Below, piece by piece: positions 53,676 through 63,637 of a stretch of 64,000 bases of DNA (position 1 is its first letter; each line of letters begins with the position of its first letter). Under the pieces are notes generated by a model. The model was not told where the DNA came from. It saw only the letters and a list, made by a program, of their open reading frames with translations, and searched no databases. The stretch lies in contig NZ_VDND01000012.1 of the NCBI RefSeq assembly GCF_007665395.1, forward strand, positions 124,001 through 188,000. Reading direction: 5' to 3'. This DNA comes from Pseudomonas oryzihabitans (GTDB taxonomy: Bacteria > Pseudomonadota > Gammaproteobacteria > Pseudomonadales > Pseudomonadaceae). The translations under genes were made by a program, and so were the position numbers.

Positions 53676-56060
53676 TCAACCCGCGCCTTGCGCCTCGAGG
53701 ATCTGCAGGAAGGCCTCCTGGTCCAGTACCTTGACCCCCAGCTCGTTGGCCTTGGTCAGTTTGGACCCCGCCCCTGGACCGGCGACCACCACGGCGGTCT
53801 TGGCAGATACCGACCCCGAGACCTTGGCGCCGAGGGCTTCCAAACGCTCCTTCGCCTCGTCGCGACTCATGGCCTCCAGGGTGCCGGTGAGCACCCAGGT
53901 CTGGCCGGCGAAGGGCAGCCCCTGCACGGCTTGCCGGGTACTCTCCCAGTGCATGCCGAAGGCCTTGAGCTGCGCCTCGATGGCCAGCGCCTTGGCGACG
54001 TTGTCCGCCGCGGCGAAGTATTCGCGCAGGCCCTGCTTGGCCCTCTCGTTGAGTCCGGCCAGGGTCTTGAAGGTCAGCCAGTCCTGGGAGCCTTCGATCA
54101 GTGCGGCCAGGCTGGGAAAGGCCGCGGCCAGCGTCTTGGCGCCGGTCTTGCCGAGGTAGGGAATGTGCAGCTGGTCGAGGAAGTCGGCGAAGGCGGCGTA
54201 GCCGGAGAACTCCGCGTGGACCTCGCCTTCGTCGGCCAGCTGGATGCCGTTGGCCAGCAGCGCCTCCAGCACGTCGCGATTGTGCGCGGACTGGAAGAAA
54301 TTATGGATCTCGAAGGCCACCTCCGGCCCTATGTCCGGCAGATAGACCAATACCTCGGGCAACGCTTCGCGGATGCGCTGCAGGCTGCCCAGGGCGCGCG
54401 CCAGGCGCTTGGCGGTCTCCTCCCCTACCTCTGGGATGCCGAGGGCGAAGATGAAGCGTGCCAGGCTCGGCGTGCGGCTCGCCTCGATGGCGGCCAGCAG
54501 GTTACGACTCGATACCTCGGCGAAGCCTTCGAGCTCGATGACCTGTTCGTAGGCCAGGGTGTAGAGATCCGCCGGCGACTTCACCAGCTCACGGTCCACC
54601 AGTTGCTCGACGATGCGATCACCCAGGCCGTCGATGTCCATGGCGCGGCGCGAAGCGAAATGGATGATCGCCTGCTTGAGCTGGGCCTGGCAGGCCAGGC
54701 GACCGACGCAGCGATAGACCGCGCCCTCGCTCACCGACTCCTTGCCCTTGCCGCGCTTCACCAGCTGGGTGCGCTCCACCGCCGACCCGCACACCGGGCA
54801 ATGGGTGGGGATTTCCACCGGACGGGCATCCGCCGGCCGCCGCTCCGGCACCACCTGCATGATCTGCGGAATGACATCGCCGGCGCGACGCACGATCACG
54901 CTGTCGCCGATCATCACGCCCAGGCGAGCGATCTCGTCCATGTTGTGCAGGGTGGCGTTGGTTACGGTGACCCCCGCCACCTGCACCGGCTTGAGGCGGG
55001 CCACCGGGGTGATGGCACCAGTGCGCCCCACCTGGAATTCGACGTTGAGCAGTTCAGTCAGCTCTTCGCGGGCGGGAAACTTGTGCGCCAGCGCCCAGCG
55101 CGGCTCCCGCGCCCGGAAGCCCAGCTCACCCTGCCAATCCAGGCGATTGACCTTGTAGACCACCCCATCGATCTCGTAGGCCAGGGCATCGCGGCGCTGG
55201 CCGATGTCCTGGTAGTAGGCCCGGCACCCCTCCGCGCCGCGCACCTTGCGCAGCTCGCGGCTGATGGGAATGCCCCACTCGCGGAGCTGCTGGAGAATGT
55301 CGTACTGGGTGTCCGGCAGCGCACCGCCCTCGACCCGCCCGAACCCGTAGCAGCAGAACTCCAGCGGCCGCTGGGCGGTGATGCGCGAATCCAGCTGGCG
55401 CAGGCTGCCGGCCGCGGCGTTGCGCGGATTGGCGAAGGTCTTGCCGCCGCTTTCCATGGCCCGGGCGTTCAGCGCCTCGAAGCCGGCGCGTGACATGAAC
55501 ACCTCGCCACGCACCTCCAGCACCGCCGGCCACCCTTCGCCTTGCAGGCGCAACGGCACGTTGCGGACGGTGCGCACGTTGGTGGTGATGTCTTCACCGG
55601 TGGTGCCATCGCCCCGGGTCGCGCCCCGTACCAGCAGGCCATCTTCATACAGCAGGCTGACCGCCAGGCCGTCGAGCTTGGGCTCGCAGGTGTATTCCAC
55701 CCCCGAATCCGGTCCGGTGAAGTCGGTCTCGCCGAATTCCTCGCGTAGGCGCTTGCCCACGCTGCGGTCGAAATCCTGCAGGTTCTCGTCGGCGAAGGCA
55801 TTGCCCAGGCTGAGCATGGGCACCTCGTGACGGATGGTGCCGAAGGCGGCCAGGGCCGAGCCACTGACCCTCTGGGTGGGCGAATCGGGCGTCACCAGCT
55901 CGGGGTGCTCGGCCTCCAGCGTCTTGAGTTCGCCGAACAGCCGGTCGTACTCGGCATCGGGCACGCTCGGCTCGTCCAGCACGTAGTAGCGGTAGTTGTG
56001 GGCATCGATCTCGCTGCGCAGGGCGGCGATGCGGGTGACGGCATTCTGGGCGTCGGTCAT
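53676..56060 (-). CDS. ligA: NAD-dependent DNA ligase LigA
   Basis: A 794-residue ligase sealing DNA nicks with NAD. The N-terminal Ia domain has HNYRYYVLDEPSVPDAEYDRL, the AMP-accepting Lys128 is in CEPKLDG, an OB fold follows (about 335-410), then a zinc finger (CPVC and CVGRLAC), helix-hairpin-helix repeats and a C-terminal BRCT domain (about 710-790, WVLTGTLEAMSRDEAKERLEALGAKV in parts). At 794 residues it is longer than E. coli LigA (671), with an expanded HhH region, as is usual in pseudomonads. Confidence 0.96.
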   Translation of the reverse strand: MTDAQNAVTRIAALRSEIDAHNYRYYVLDEPSVPDAEYDRLFGELKTLEAEHPELVTPDSPTQRVSGSALAAFGTIRHEVPMLSLGNAFADENLQDFDRSVGKRLREEFGETDFTGPDSGVEYTCEPKLDGLAVSLLYEDGLLVRGATRGDGTTGEDITTNVRTVRNVPLRLQGEGWPAVLEVRGEVFMSRAGFEALNARAMESGGKTFANPRNAAAGSLRQLDSRITAQRPLEFCCYGFGRVEGGALPDTQYDILQQLREWGIPISRELRKVRGAEGCRAYYQDIGQRRDALAYEIDGVVYKVNRLDWQGELGFRAREPRWALAHKFPAREELTELLNVEFQVGRTGAITPVARLKPVQVAGVTVTNATLHNMDEIARLGVMIGDSVIVRRAGDVIPQIMQVVPERRPADARPVEIPTHCPVCGSAVERTQLVKRGKGKESVSEGAVYRCVGRLACQAQLKQAIIHFASRRAMDIDGLGDRIVEQLVDRELVKSPADLYTLAYEQVIELEGFAEVSSRNLLAAIEASRTPSLARFIFALGIPEVGEETAKRLARALGSLQRIREALPEVLVYLPDIGPEVAFEIHNFFQSAHNRDVLEALLANGIQLADEGEVHAEFSGYAAFADFLDQLHIPYLGKTGAKTLAAAFPSLAALIEGSQDWLTFKTLAGLNERAKQGLREYFAAADNVAKALAIEAQLKAFGMHWESTRQAVQGLPFAGQTWVLTGTLEAMSRDEAKERLEALGAKVSGSVSAKTAVVVAGPGAGSKLTKANELGVKVLDQEAFLQILEAQGAG

Positions 56061-56174
56061 GGCGGTCTCTCACTGTCGCCACCCCGGGGTGGCCCTGGCG
56101 GCACCCATGGTGCCGCGGCAAAACGTACAAACAAAAAGAGCAGCCGAGGCTGCTCTTGGTTCGCTCCGGCGCGA

Positions 56175-57074
56175 TCAACGCTTGAGCATCAGGCTCTTGC
56201 GCTCGAAGTCGACGATGCGCTGGCGATAGTGCTCGATGGTCTGGGCGGTCATGACACTGCGCTGCTCGTCCTTCAGCTCGCCATTGAGTTCGGACGACAG
56301 CTTGCGCGCCGCGGCCACCATCAGGTCGAAGGCCTGCTTGGGATGCCGCGGACCGGGCAGGCCGAGGAAGAAGCTCACCGCCGGGGTATGGAAGTCGTCG
56401 ATGGCATCCAGGTCGAAGGTGCCCGGGCGCACGGCGTTGGCCATGGAGAACAGCACCTCGCCATTGCCGGACATGCTCTCGTGCCGATGGAAGATGTCCA
56501 TGTCACCGAATCTCAGCCCGCTCTCGAGGATGTTCTGCAGCAGCGCCGGACCTGAGAAGCCCTTCTCGTCACGGGAGATGACGTTGATCACCAGCACCTC
56601 GTCGACCGGCGCCATGGCGGCACTGCCGCCGGCGCTACCGGTCGGCTCGCTGACCGGCTCGCGCTCGGGCGCCTTGGCGCTCAGCGGCTTTTCCTTGCGC
56701 GGCTTGTCGCGACCCCGCAGCGGGACTTCGTCGGCATCGGCCGCCAGGCCGCCCAGGCTCTCGTCACCGGCGGACAGGTCGAAATCGTCGGCCTTGGGTT
56801 CCTCGCGCCGCTCTTCACGCCGCTTGCGCTGGGTGGCACGCGGTGGCGTGGGCTCGCCCGGATCGTCCAGCGAAGGCTCCTTCGGCTCTATCACGCGCGT
56901 CGGACCGACGATTTCCGGATCCCCGTCCTCGTGTTCCGGATGATTGCTCAGCGACTGGTCAAGCTTGAACTTGAGCTTGCCCTTGCCACTCATGCGACGC
57001 CAACCATCGAAAAGAATACCGGCGATGACGATGACGCCGATGATGATCAGCCACTCGCGCAGACCCATATCCAT
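56175..57074 (-). CDS. zipA: Cell division protein ZipA
   Basis: A 299-residue essential division protein that anchors FtsZ to the inner membrane. The N-terminal membrane helix is in MDMGLREWLIIIGVIVIAGILFDGWRRM. A charged, proline-rich linker (about 45-155) and a C-terminal FtsZ-binding domain (about 165-295, VLVINVISRDEKGFSGPALLQ) follow. ATG 57074 fits the recalled Pseudomonas start; the frame extends upstream to 57137 without support. It lies between ligA and smc in the conserved order smc-zipA-ligA. Confidence 0.94.
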   Translation of the reverse strand: MDMGLREWLIIIGVIVIAGILFDGWRRMSGKGKLKFKLDQSLSNHPEHEDGDPEIVGPTRVIEPKEPSLDDPGEPTPPRATQRKRREERREEPKADDFDLSAGDESLGGLAADADEVPLRGRDKPRKEKPLSAKAPEREPVSEPTGSAGGSAAMAPVDEVLVINVISRDEKGFSGPALLQNILESGLRFGDMDIFHRHESMSGNGEVLFSMANAVRPGTFDLDAIDDFHTPAVSFFLGLPGPRHPKQAFDLMVAAARKLSSELNGELKDEQRSVMTAQTIEHYRQRIVDFERKSLMLKR

Positions 57075-57279
57075 GAAAAAGACATACCCCTGTGAAAATA
57101 ATGAACCGACATCCGTCGGGAAACTTTGGAAAGTCATCGCCTGCGAGGCCTTTCCAAAACGTCCGGAACCTACGCCAAGTCAGTGTTCTTGCTCGCTTTT
57201 TCCACTTAACAGACAAGCGGCCATAAGCTAGCACGACTGCCGCCAACTTTACACCGCCACACCGCCAGGCTGTGGGGCA

Positions 57280-60200
57280 CTACGCGTCGACCATGGCCAC
57301 CGCCTCTTCCACATCCACCGCCACCAGACGCGAGCACCCGGGCTCATGCATCGTCACGCCCAATAGCTGATCGGCCATTTCCATGGCGATCTTGTTGTGC
57401 GTGATGTAAATGAACTGCACCTTCTCCGCCATGCTCTTGACCAACCGCGCGTAGCGGCCGACGTTGGCATCGTCCAGGGGTGCGTCCACCTCATCGAGCA
57501 TGCAGAAGGGTGCTGGGTTGAGTTGGAAGATGGCGAAGACCAGCGCCAGGGCCGTCAAGGCCTTTTCCCCACCCGAGAGCAAATGGATGGTGCTGTTCTT
57601 CTTACCCGGCGGCCGCGCCATGATCGCAACCCCGGTATCGAGTAGATCTTCCCCGGTAAGTTCCAAGTAGGCGCTGCCGCCACCGAAAACTTTCGGAAAC
57701 AGCACCTGCAGGCCGTGGTTGATCTGGTCGAAGGTATCCTTGAAGCGATTGCGCGTTTCCCGGTCGATCTTGCGGATCACGCTTTCCAGGGTCTCCAATG
57801 CCTCGACCAAGTCAGCGTTCTGGGCATCCAGGTAGGTCTTGCGCTCGGCCTGCTGCTGATACTCGTCGATGGCCGCCAGGTTGATCGGTCCGAGCCGGGC
57901 AATACGGGCCGCGAGGGCTTCCAGCTCCTGCTCCCAGGCCGCCTCGCTGGCATCGGCCGGCAAGCTGGCAATCACCGTCGGCAGGTCGTAGCCGTCGGCC
58001 GCCAGTTGCTCGGCGAAGCCGCTGCGGCGCGTGGCCAGGCCCTGCCACTCCAGCCGATGCTGTTCCAGCTGACCGCGCAGCACCGTCGCCTGCTGCTCCG
58101 CCTGCAGGCGCCGCCGCTCGAAGTCGCGCAGCTCGCGATCAGCGTCCTCCAGCGCCAGCCGCGCCGTACGCATCTCCTCATCCACCTGCAGCCGCCGCTC
58201 GAGCAGCTCCTCCAGGCGCAGACGCAGCTCGTCGAGCGGTTCGCCGCCCTCGTCCAGGTTGAGCGTGAGCTGCTCGCAGCGCTCGCCGAGACGCGCGGTC
58301 TGCAATTCGAGGCGCTCCAGTGCCTGGAGCGTCGACTGACGCTGGGCTCTTAAGGTGGTCAGCCGGACGGTGAGCTGATGCTGCTGCTCCTGGGCCTGCC
58401 GCTGCCGCTGCCGCGCCGACTCCACCGCTTGCCGGTGGCGGTCGCGCTGCTCCTGCAACTGCGCCCGCTGCTCGGTATCCACGGCCATGGCGTCGAGCGC
58501 GTCCTGCAGCCGCAAGCGGCATTCGCCCAGTTCTTCCTGCTCCCGCGCCAGTAGCTCCTCGACATCCTTGAGGTCGGCCTCCAACTGGCGCCGGCGGATG
58601 CTCAACTGCTCGGCCCGCGCCTGCTGGGCGGAAAGCTGGGCGCGAGACTCGGCCAGGCGCTGCTGCTCCTGCTGCTGCCGGCGCCGGGCGTCGTCACGTT
58701 CGCCTTCCAGCCGCTGCTGGGTAGCGCGCCTATCGTCCAGACGCTCCTGCTGCTGCGCGAGCCCTTCGCTCAACTCAAGGCGGCGCTCCTGCAATTCCTC
58801 CAGCTCGCGACCACGGGCCAGCACGCTGCCCTCGGCGGCCTGGGCGCGACGCACGCGCAGGAAATGCCGGGAGATCCAATAGCCTTCCGGGGTGATCAGA
58901 CTCTGCCCCGGCGCCAGGTCAGCCCGCCGGGCCAAGGCCTCGTCGTAGCCACTCGCGACCAGCACCTGCCCGAGCCAGGGCGACAGGTCCCGCGGCGCCT
59001 GCACCTTTTCCAGCAGGCTGCCCGCTGCCACGGGCACCGCGCCGGGCAGCGCCAGGCTCAGGGCGCCGCTGGCGAAGGTATCGAGGCGCAGGGCGGCCAG
59101 GTCATCCAGGCAAACCGCCTGCAGGTCACTGCCGAGCACGGTCTCCACCGCCAGCTCCCACCCGGACTCGACCTGCACGTCGTCCGCCAGCTGCGGCGCC
59201 TGCAGGAGCCCTTCGGCGTCGAGCCACTGGGCCGCACCGGTGTCGGGCGCCAGGGCCGCCTGCTGCAGGGCCTCCAGCGAGGCGATGCGTCCTTCCAGGC
59301 GCTGCAGCTCACCCTGGCGCTGGCTCTGCTCGTTGGCCAGCGTCAACAAGTCTTCGCGGAGCCGCTGCAGGCCATCGGCGATCTGCATCTCCTGTTCCGC
59401 CAGGCCTTCCAGCAGGAGTTCGTCTTCGGCGATCTGCTCTTCGAGGGCGACCAGGCGGTCGGACGGCCCGTCCTCGCCGAGCAGGGTGCGCTCGTCACGC
59501 AGTCGTCGCTGCCGCTCCACGCCGCGCTCCAGGCTCTGTTCCAGGGACCGGATGCGCGCCTGCTGCACGTCCGCTTCCCGTTGCGGCTCGACACTGGCCG
59601 CGCTGAGTGCTTCCCAGCGCTGCTGCCAGTCGGCCAGGGCCATTTCGGCCTCCTCCAGGGCAGCGCTCCCCTCCTCGCCCAGGTCACGCGCCGCCTCTTC
59701 CTCCGGTTCGAGCATCGCCAGCTCCTCCTCGAAGGTGGCGAGCAGCACCCGGTCGTGCTCCAGGTGGGATTCCGCCTCGCTGCGCGCCTGTTCGGCCTCG
59801 CGCAGGTCATCCTGCAGTTGGCGCTGGCGCTGCTGGCCGTGCTGGATGGTCTGCTCCAGGCGGGCGATGTCGCCACCCAAGGAGTAGAAACGCCCCTGCA
59901 CCTGGTTAAACGCCTCGCTCAGCTCGTGATGACCGTCGCGCAGCCGCTCAATGCCGGCATCCGCCTGGCGCTGCTCGGCGGTCAGGGCTTCGAGGGCGGT
60001 CTCCTGGTCGCGGATCACCTTCTCGCGCTGCACGACGCGGCCATCTAGCTCGCGCCAGCGGACCGCCTGCAATTGCGCCTTGAGTTGCCGCTCTTCCTGC
60101 TTGAAGGCCTGGAAGCGCTCGGCCGACTGCGCCTGGCGATGCAGTCGCTCCAGCTGGCGCTCCAGCTCCTCGCGCAAGTCGGTCAGGCGGGCGAGATTCT

Positions 60201-60765
60201 CCTGGGTACGACGAATGCGACTCTCGGTCTCGCGCCGGCGCTCCTTGTACTTGGAGATCCCCGCGGCCTCCTCGATGTAGTGCCGCAGGTCCTCGGGGCG
60301 CGCCTCGATGAGCTTGGAGATCATCCCCTGCTCGATGATCGAATAGCTGCGCGGCCCCAGGCCTGTGCCCAGGAAGATGTCGGTGATGTCGCGCCGGCGG
60401 CACTTGGTGCCGTTGAGGAAATAGGTGTTCTGGCCTTCGCGGGTCACCCGGCGGCGGATGGAGATTTCCGCGTAGCTGGCGTATTCGCCCACCAGCGTGT
60501 GGTCGGAGTTGTCGAAGATCAGCTCGATGGAGGCCTGGGACACCGGCTTGCGGCTGTTGGAGCCATTGAAGATGACGTCGGTCATCGACTCGCCGCGCAG
60601 GTTCTTGGCCGAGCTCTCGCCCATCACCCAGCGCACGGCATCGATGATGTTCGACTTGCCGCAACCATTGGGGCCGACCACCGCTGCCATGTTGCTCGGG
60701 AAATTCACCGTCGTCGGATCGACGAAGGATTTGAATCCCGCCAGCTTGATCGACCTCAACCGCAT
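57280..60765 (-). CDS. smc: Chromosome segregation protein SMC
   Basis: A 1161-residue condensin ATPase. The N-terminal head has MRLRSIKLAGFKSFVDPT and Walker A GPNGCGKSN at 31-39. Two long coiled coils flank a hinge (about 500-640), and the C-terminal head carries the signature LSGGEKALTALALVFA and Walker B FCMLDEVDAPLDDAN. ATG 60765 fits the family start. It is the first gene of smc-zipA-ligA. scpA and scpB are not in the window. Confidence 0.96.
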   Translation of the reverse strand: MRLRSIKLAGFKSFVDPTTVNFPSNMAAVVGPNGCGKSNIIDAVRWVMGESSAKNLRGESMTDVIFNGSNSRKPVSQASIELIFDNSDHTLVGEYASYAEISIRRRVTREGQNTYFLNGTKCRRRDITDIFLGTGLGPRSYSIIEQGMISKLIEARPEDLRHYIEEAAGISKYKERRRETESRIRRTQENLARLTDLREELERQLERLHRQAQSAERFQAFKQEERQLKAQLQAVRWRELDGRVVQREKVIRDQETALEALTAEQRQADAGIERLRDGHHELSEAFNQVQGRFYSLGGDIARLEQTIQHGQQRQRQLQDDLREAEQARSEAESHLEHDRVLLATFEEELAMLEPEEEAARDLGEEGSAALEEAEMALADWQQRWEALSAASVEPQREADVQQARIRSLEQSLERGVERQRRLRDERTLLGEDGPSDRLVALEEQIAEDELLLEGLAEQEMQIADGLQRLREDLLTLANEQSQRQGELQRLEGRIASLEALQQAALAPDTGAAQWLDAEGLLQAPQLADDVQVESGWELAVETVLGSDLQAVCLDDLAALRLDTFASGALSLALPGAVPVAAGSLLEKVQAPRDLSPWLGQVLVASGYDEALARRADLAPGQSLITPEGYWISRHFLRVRRAQAAEGSVLARGRELEELQERRLELSEGLAQQQERLDDRRATQQRLEGERDDARRRQQQEQQRLAESRAQLSAQQARAEQLSIRRRQLEADLKDVEELLAREQEELGECRLRLQDALDAMAVDTEQRAQLQEQRDRHRQAVESARQRQRQAQEQQHQLTVRLTTLRAQRQSTLQALERLELQTARLGERCEQLTLNLDEGGEPLDELRLRLEELLERRLQVDEEMRTARLALEDADRELRDFERRRLQAEQQATVLRGQLEQHRLEWQGLATRRSGFAEQLAADGYDLPTVIASLPADASEAAWEQELEALAARIARLGPINLAAIDEYQQQAERKTYLDAQNADLVEALETLESVIRKIDRETRNRFKDTFDQINHGLQVLFPKVFGGGSAYLELTGEDLLDTGVAIMARPPGKKNSTIHLLSGGEKALTALALVFAIFQLNPAPFCMLDEVDAPLDDANVGRYARLVKSMAEKVQFIYITHNKIAMEMADQLLGVTMHEPGCSRLVAVDVEEAVAMVDA

Positions 60766-60935
60766 CTCAGGAGCCCTTGTCCACCGCGCCGTGCCCAACC
60801 GCGGGCCAAAAGCTGGGAGTCTACCATCGGCGGGCCCTGCTGCCGTCGCCGTGCATTACCTTATTTCCAGCCGTTCTGCACGGGCGCCGGGGCGACAGGC
60901 TATAGTCCTGCACCTTCCCACCGCAGGATGCCCCC

Positions 60936-61931
60936 ATGAAGAGATTTCGCCTCCCCCTGCTCGCCGCCGCCCTGGCGGCCAGCGCCCAGGTCCTGGCCGC
61001 CCCGCCGCTGCTCAACGTCTCCTACGACGTCATGCGCGACTTCTACAAGGACTACAACCCGGCCTTCCAAGCCCGTTGGAAAGCCGAGCATGGGGATACC
61101 CCGGTGATCCAGATGTCCCACGGCGGCTCCAGCAAGCAGGCCCGCGCGGTCATCGACGGCCTGCAGGCCGATGTCATCACCATGAACCAGGCCACCGACA
61201 TCCAGGCCCTGGCCGACCGCGGCCTGGTGCCCAAGGACTGGGAAAACCGCCTGCCGGATCGCAGCGCGCCCTTCACCTCCGCCACGGTGCTGATCGTGCG
61301 CCAGGGCAATCCCAAGGGCATCCACGACTGGTCCGACCTGCTCAAGGACGGCGTCCAGGTGATCGTGCCCAATCCCAAGACCTCCGGAAACGGTCGCTAC
61401 ACCTATCTCTCGGCATGGGCCTACGCCCTGCGCCAGCCGGGCGGCGACGAGCAGACGGCTCGCAGCTTCGTCGGCGAGCTATTCAAGCACGTGCCCATCC
61501 TCGACACCGGCGGTCGCGCCGCCACCACTACCTTCATGAAGAACCAGCAGGGCGATGTCCTGGTGACCTTCGAGAACGAAGCCGAGATGATCGCGCGGGA
61601 ATTCGGCCGTGGCGGCTTCGAGGTGGTCTACCCGAGCCTCTCGGTGCAGGCCGAGCCGCCGGTGAGCGTGGTGGACAGTGTCGTCGACAAGAAAGGCACC
61701 CGCGCCGAGGCCGAGGAGTACCTCAAGTACCTCTGGTCCGAGGAAGGCCAGAAGATCGCCGCGGACAACTTCCTCCGCCCGCGCAACGCCAGCGTACTGG
61801 CCCGCTACGCCGACCGTTTCCCCAAGCTCGAACTGATCGATGCCCAGCAGGAATTCGGTCCCTGGGCCAGCATCCAGAAGACCCACTTCGCCGACGGCGG
61901 TGTCTTCGACCAGCTCTATATGCCCCAGTGA
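60936..61931 (+). CDS. sbp: Periplasmic sulfate-binding protein
   Basis: A 331-residue sulfate/thiosulfate-binding protein of the Sbp/CysP type for the CysTWA importer. A signal peptide ends QVLAAP. Conserved blocks are LLNVSYDVMRDFYKDYNPAF, QMSHGGSSKQARAVIDGLQADV, LIVRQGNPKGIHDW, NPKTSGNGRYTYLSAWAYAL and VTFENEAEMIAREFG. It stands alone, divergent from smc, with no cysTWA genes in the window. It should rise under sulfur limitation. Confidence 0.92.
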   Translation: MKRFRLPLLAAALAASAQVLAAPPLLNVSYDVMRDFYKDYNPAFQARWKAEHGDTPVIQMSHGGSSKQARAVIDGLQADVITMNQATDIQALADRGLVPKDWENRLPDRSAPFTSATVLIVRQGNPKGIHDWSDLLKDGVQVIVPNPKTSGNGRYTYLSAWAYALRQPGGDEQTARSFVGELFKHVPILDTGGRAATTTFMKNQQGDVLVTFENEAEMIAREFGRGGFEVVYPSLSVQAEPPVSVVDSVVDKKGTRAEAEEYLKYLWSEEGQKIAADNFLRPRNASVLARYADRFPKLELIDAQQEFGPWASIQKTHFADGGVFDQLYMPQ

Positions 61932-61994
61932 AACGCCCGCGCCCGCGCCCGGCCAGGTGCCGGGCGTCTGGCAGGCATAAAAGACGCGCGCACA

Positions 61995-62025
61995 AAAACA
62001 CCGCCCGGAGGCGGTGTTTTCGTTT
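61995..62025. terminator. Strong bidirectional terminator after sbp
   Basis: AAAACACCGCC (61995-62005) pairs with GGCGGTGTTTT (62010-62020) around CGGA, followed by CGTTT on the plus strand. The A-run on the other side makes it work for minus-strand transcripts of the tRNA locus too. Confidence 0.85.
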
Positions 62026-62028
62026 ATT

Positions 62029-62081
<53 letters not shown>

Positions 62082-62107
<26 letters not shown>

Positions 62108-62528
62108 GAATCCTGAAGGCGTAGACGCACGAAAAAATAGTGCCGTTCAGCCCTAAATACGGCGCGTTCCGAATCGTTGAATTTTAGAGCCTTGCGTCTT
62201 CACAGGATGATATTGAGTCCACTCACGCAGCCTCGACTCGCTGGATGACTCAGGGCAGCACAGACCGCGCACGCCGTCCTGGTAGCCGCGAAGTCGCCAA
62301 GCTTTCAAGCCGACTGTTAGTGCCCTCAGAAGCCGATATTCGATAAGGAATTCATATCGGGAGCCAGGACTCGGCAGGTACGCCGGACTGGCGCCAAACC
62401 CCATGAGCCCCGCTCTTGCCAGGGTCGATGACAAAGCCCAGCGGGGGTGAATCTGCCCTAGGCCAAGGGCGTAGCCGTCGACCGCAATGGCCGTGTGCGG
62501 GACCTCGCAAAGATGCAGTGGAGCAAGG
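62082..62528. other. 447-base stretch without a supported gene
   Basis: After the remaining tRNA-like bases no recognisable gene is found. A minus-strand frame of 128 codons (62153-62539) exists but shows no family features. Composition is less GC-rich than the core region. It may be degraded island DNA. Confidence 0.5.
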
Positions 62529-62794
62529 ATGCCGAACACTCACCAGACCGATCTGGTCAGGCTCGAAACTGTCACCCATACCTATCCGTTGGAGCAGTCT
62601 GCACAGCCGGTTTTACACGCTGTGTCCTTGTCGGTTCCCACCGGCCAAAGTTGCGCCATCATCGGCGCCTCCGGCTCTGGAAAAAGCACGCTGCTCAATT
62701 TGATCGGCCTGCTCGACCAACCGACCTCGGGACGTACCTGCTCGCCGGCGAAGATCACCACTCCTTACGCAGTCATTCAGAGATGGGCTTATAG
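62529..62794 (+). pseudogene. Frameshifted fragment of a MacB/LolD-type ABC transporter ATPase
   Basis: Translation from ATG 62529 gives LVRLETVTHTYPLEQSAQPVLHAVSLSVP and Walker A GASGSGKST with NLIGLLDQPTSG, the start of a MacB/LolD-type ATPase of about 230 residues. At about 62731 the expected continuation TYLLAGEDH appears in another frame, so one base seems missing. That frame stops at 62794. Signature, Walker B and the membrane part are absent. It lies 27 bases before the unknown AT-rich genes. Confidence 0.75.
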
Positions 62795-62821
62795 CCCTCT
62801 CCGTCTTATCGGAGCACACCC

Positions 62822-63637
62822 ATGAACTTCACGATAAAAAATCCTAGTACAACCACACTTACAAAAATACCCAACAAAGAAAGCCTGCCATTACAAAACA
62901 AAAAAGAATACAACATAGAACACACATACAGCACTAAGGACACGACTGTATCGATCTCCAACGCCGGCCAAGCCCTCTATATTCAAAACAGCGCAACCGC
63001 GCGCCAGGCTACAATGACCAAGGGAGAGCTGAACCAGCTGTACGCAAACACCTGGTCTGATGTATACAACTTCAGCCTGATGCTTGCTAGCAAAAATTAC
63101 AATAAAGACGACTATCTGCCAAAGACAAATGAACCGGCTCGACTAGAGCTTGGGCAGAGATCCTTGGAATACGCCATATCACTTCACCAATCGCCACAGG
63201 GAAATACACCCAATCCCTTTACCGGAATGGCCAGAAACAACTTGAGCGCCGTAGTCTACGATGACTCCGGCACCTATACCATGGCTGAGCGCTACGCTGC
63301 ATCCGTAGAACTTCGAGATCAGGATAACGCCTACTTTTCCAAGCTCGCAACCAAGCTCACCAACGGGGGCGACAACCGAGAATTCTTCAAAGGTATTTTG
63401 GATTATTTCGATGACCTACCGCCGGTGGAAAAGTCGCCTTATCCTGACAGCTATAGAGCCAGCATCGACAGTCTGTATCAAGAACAACTGGATCTTTGGG
63501 GACCCCTTGATCAAGTCAAGCAACCTACCGGGGAGCGTGACAAAAGATTATCCGAAAGCTTGTTCAAGCCAGGGCAGTCACCGCAGGAAATGCTGCAAAT
63601 CGTCTTGGAGAAAGCGCTCGAGAGCGTTAGATCATGA
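62822..63637 (+). CDS. Unknown AT-rich protein, first of a tandem paralog pair
   Basis: A 271-residue protein not matched to any family I know. A GGAG site lies 8 bases before ATG 62822. No signal peptide or membrane helix is visible. A polar, Thr/Lys/Asn-rich N-terminus (about 1-45) is followed by TVSISNAGQALYIQNSATARQ, KGELNQLYANTWSDVYNFSL and RSLEYAISLHQ, then PFTGMARNNLSAVVYDDSGTYTMAERYAA. Base composition is far lower in GC than the core genes. Its stop overlaps the next gene's start (ATGA). Confidence 0.75.
   Translation: MNFTIKNPSTTTLTKIPNKESLPLQNKKEYNIEHTYSTKDTTVSISNAGQALYIQNSATARQATMTKGELNQLYANTWSDVYNFSLMLASKNYNKDDYLPKTNEPARLELGQRSLEYAISLHQSPQGNTPNPFTGMARNNLSAVVYDDSGTYTMAERYAASVELRDQDNAYFSKLATKLTNGGDNREFFKGILDYFDDLPPVEKSPYPDSYRASIDSLYQEQLDLWGPLDQVKQPTGERDKRLSESLFKPGQSPQEMLQIVLEKALESVRS

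Noticed and set aside
62153..62539. 128-codon minus-strand frame between the tRNA remnant and the ABC fragment
   Set aside because: There is no recognisable domain, no convincing ribosome site, and it overlaps the start of the ABC fragment.
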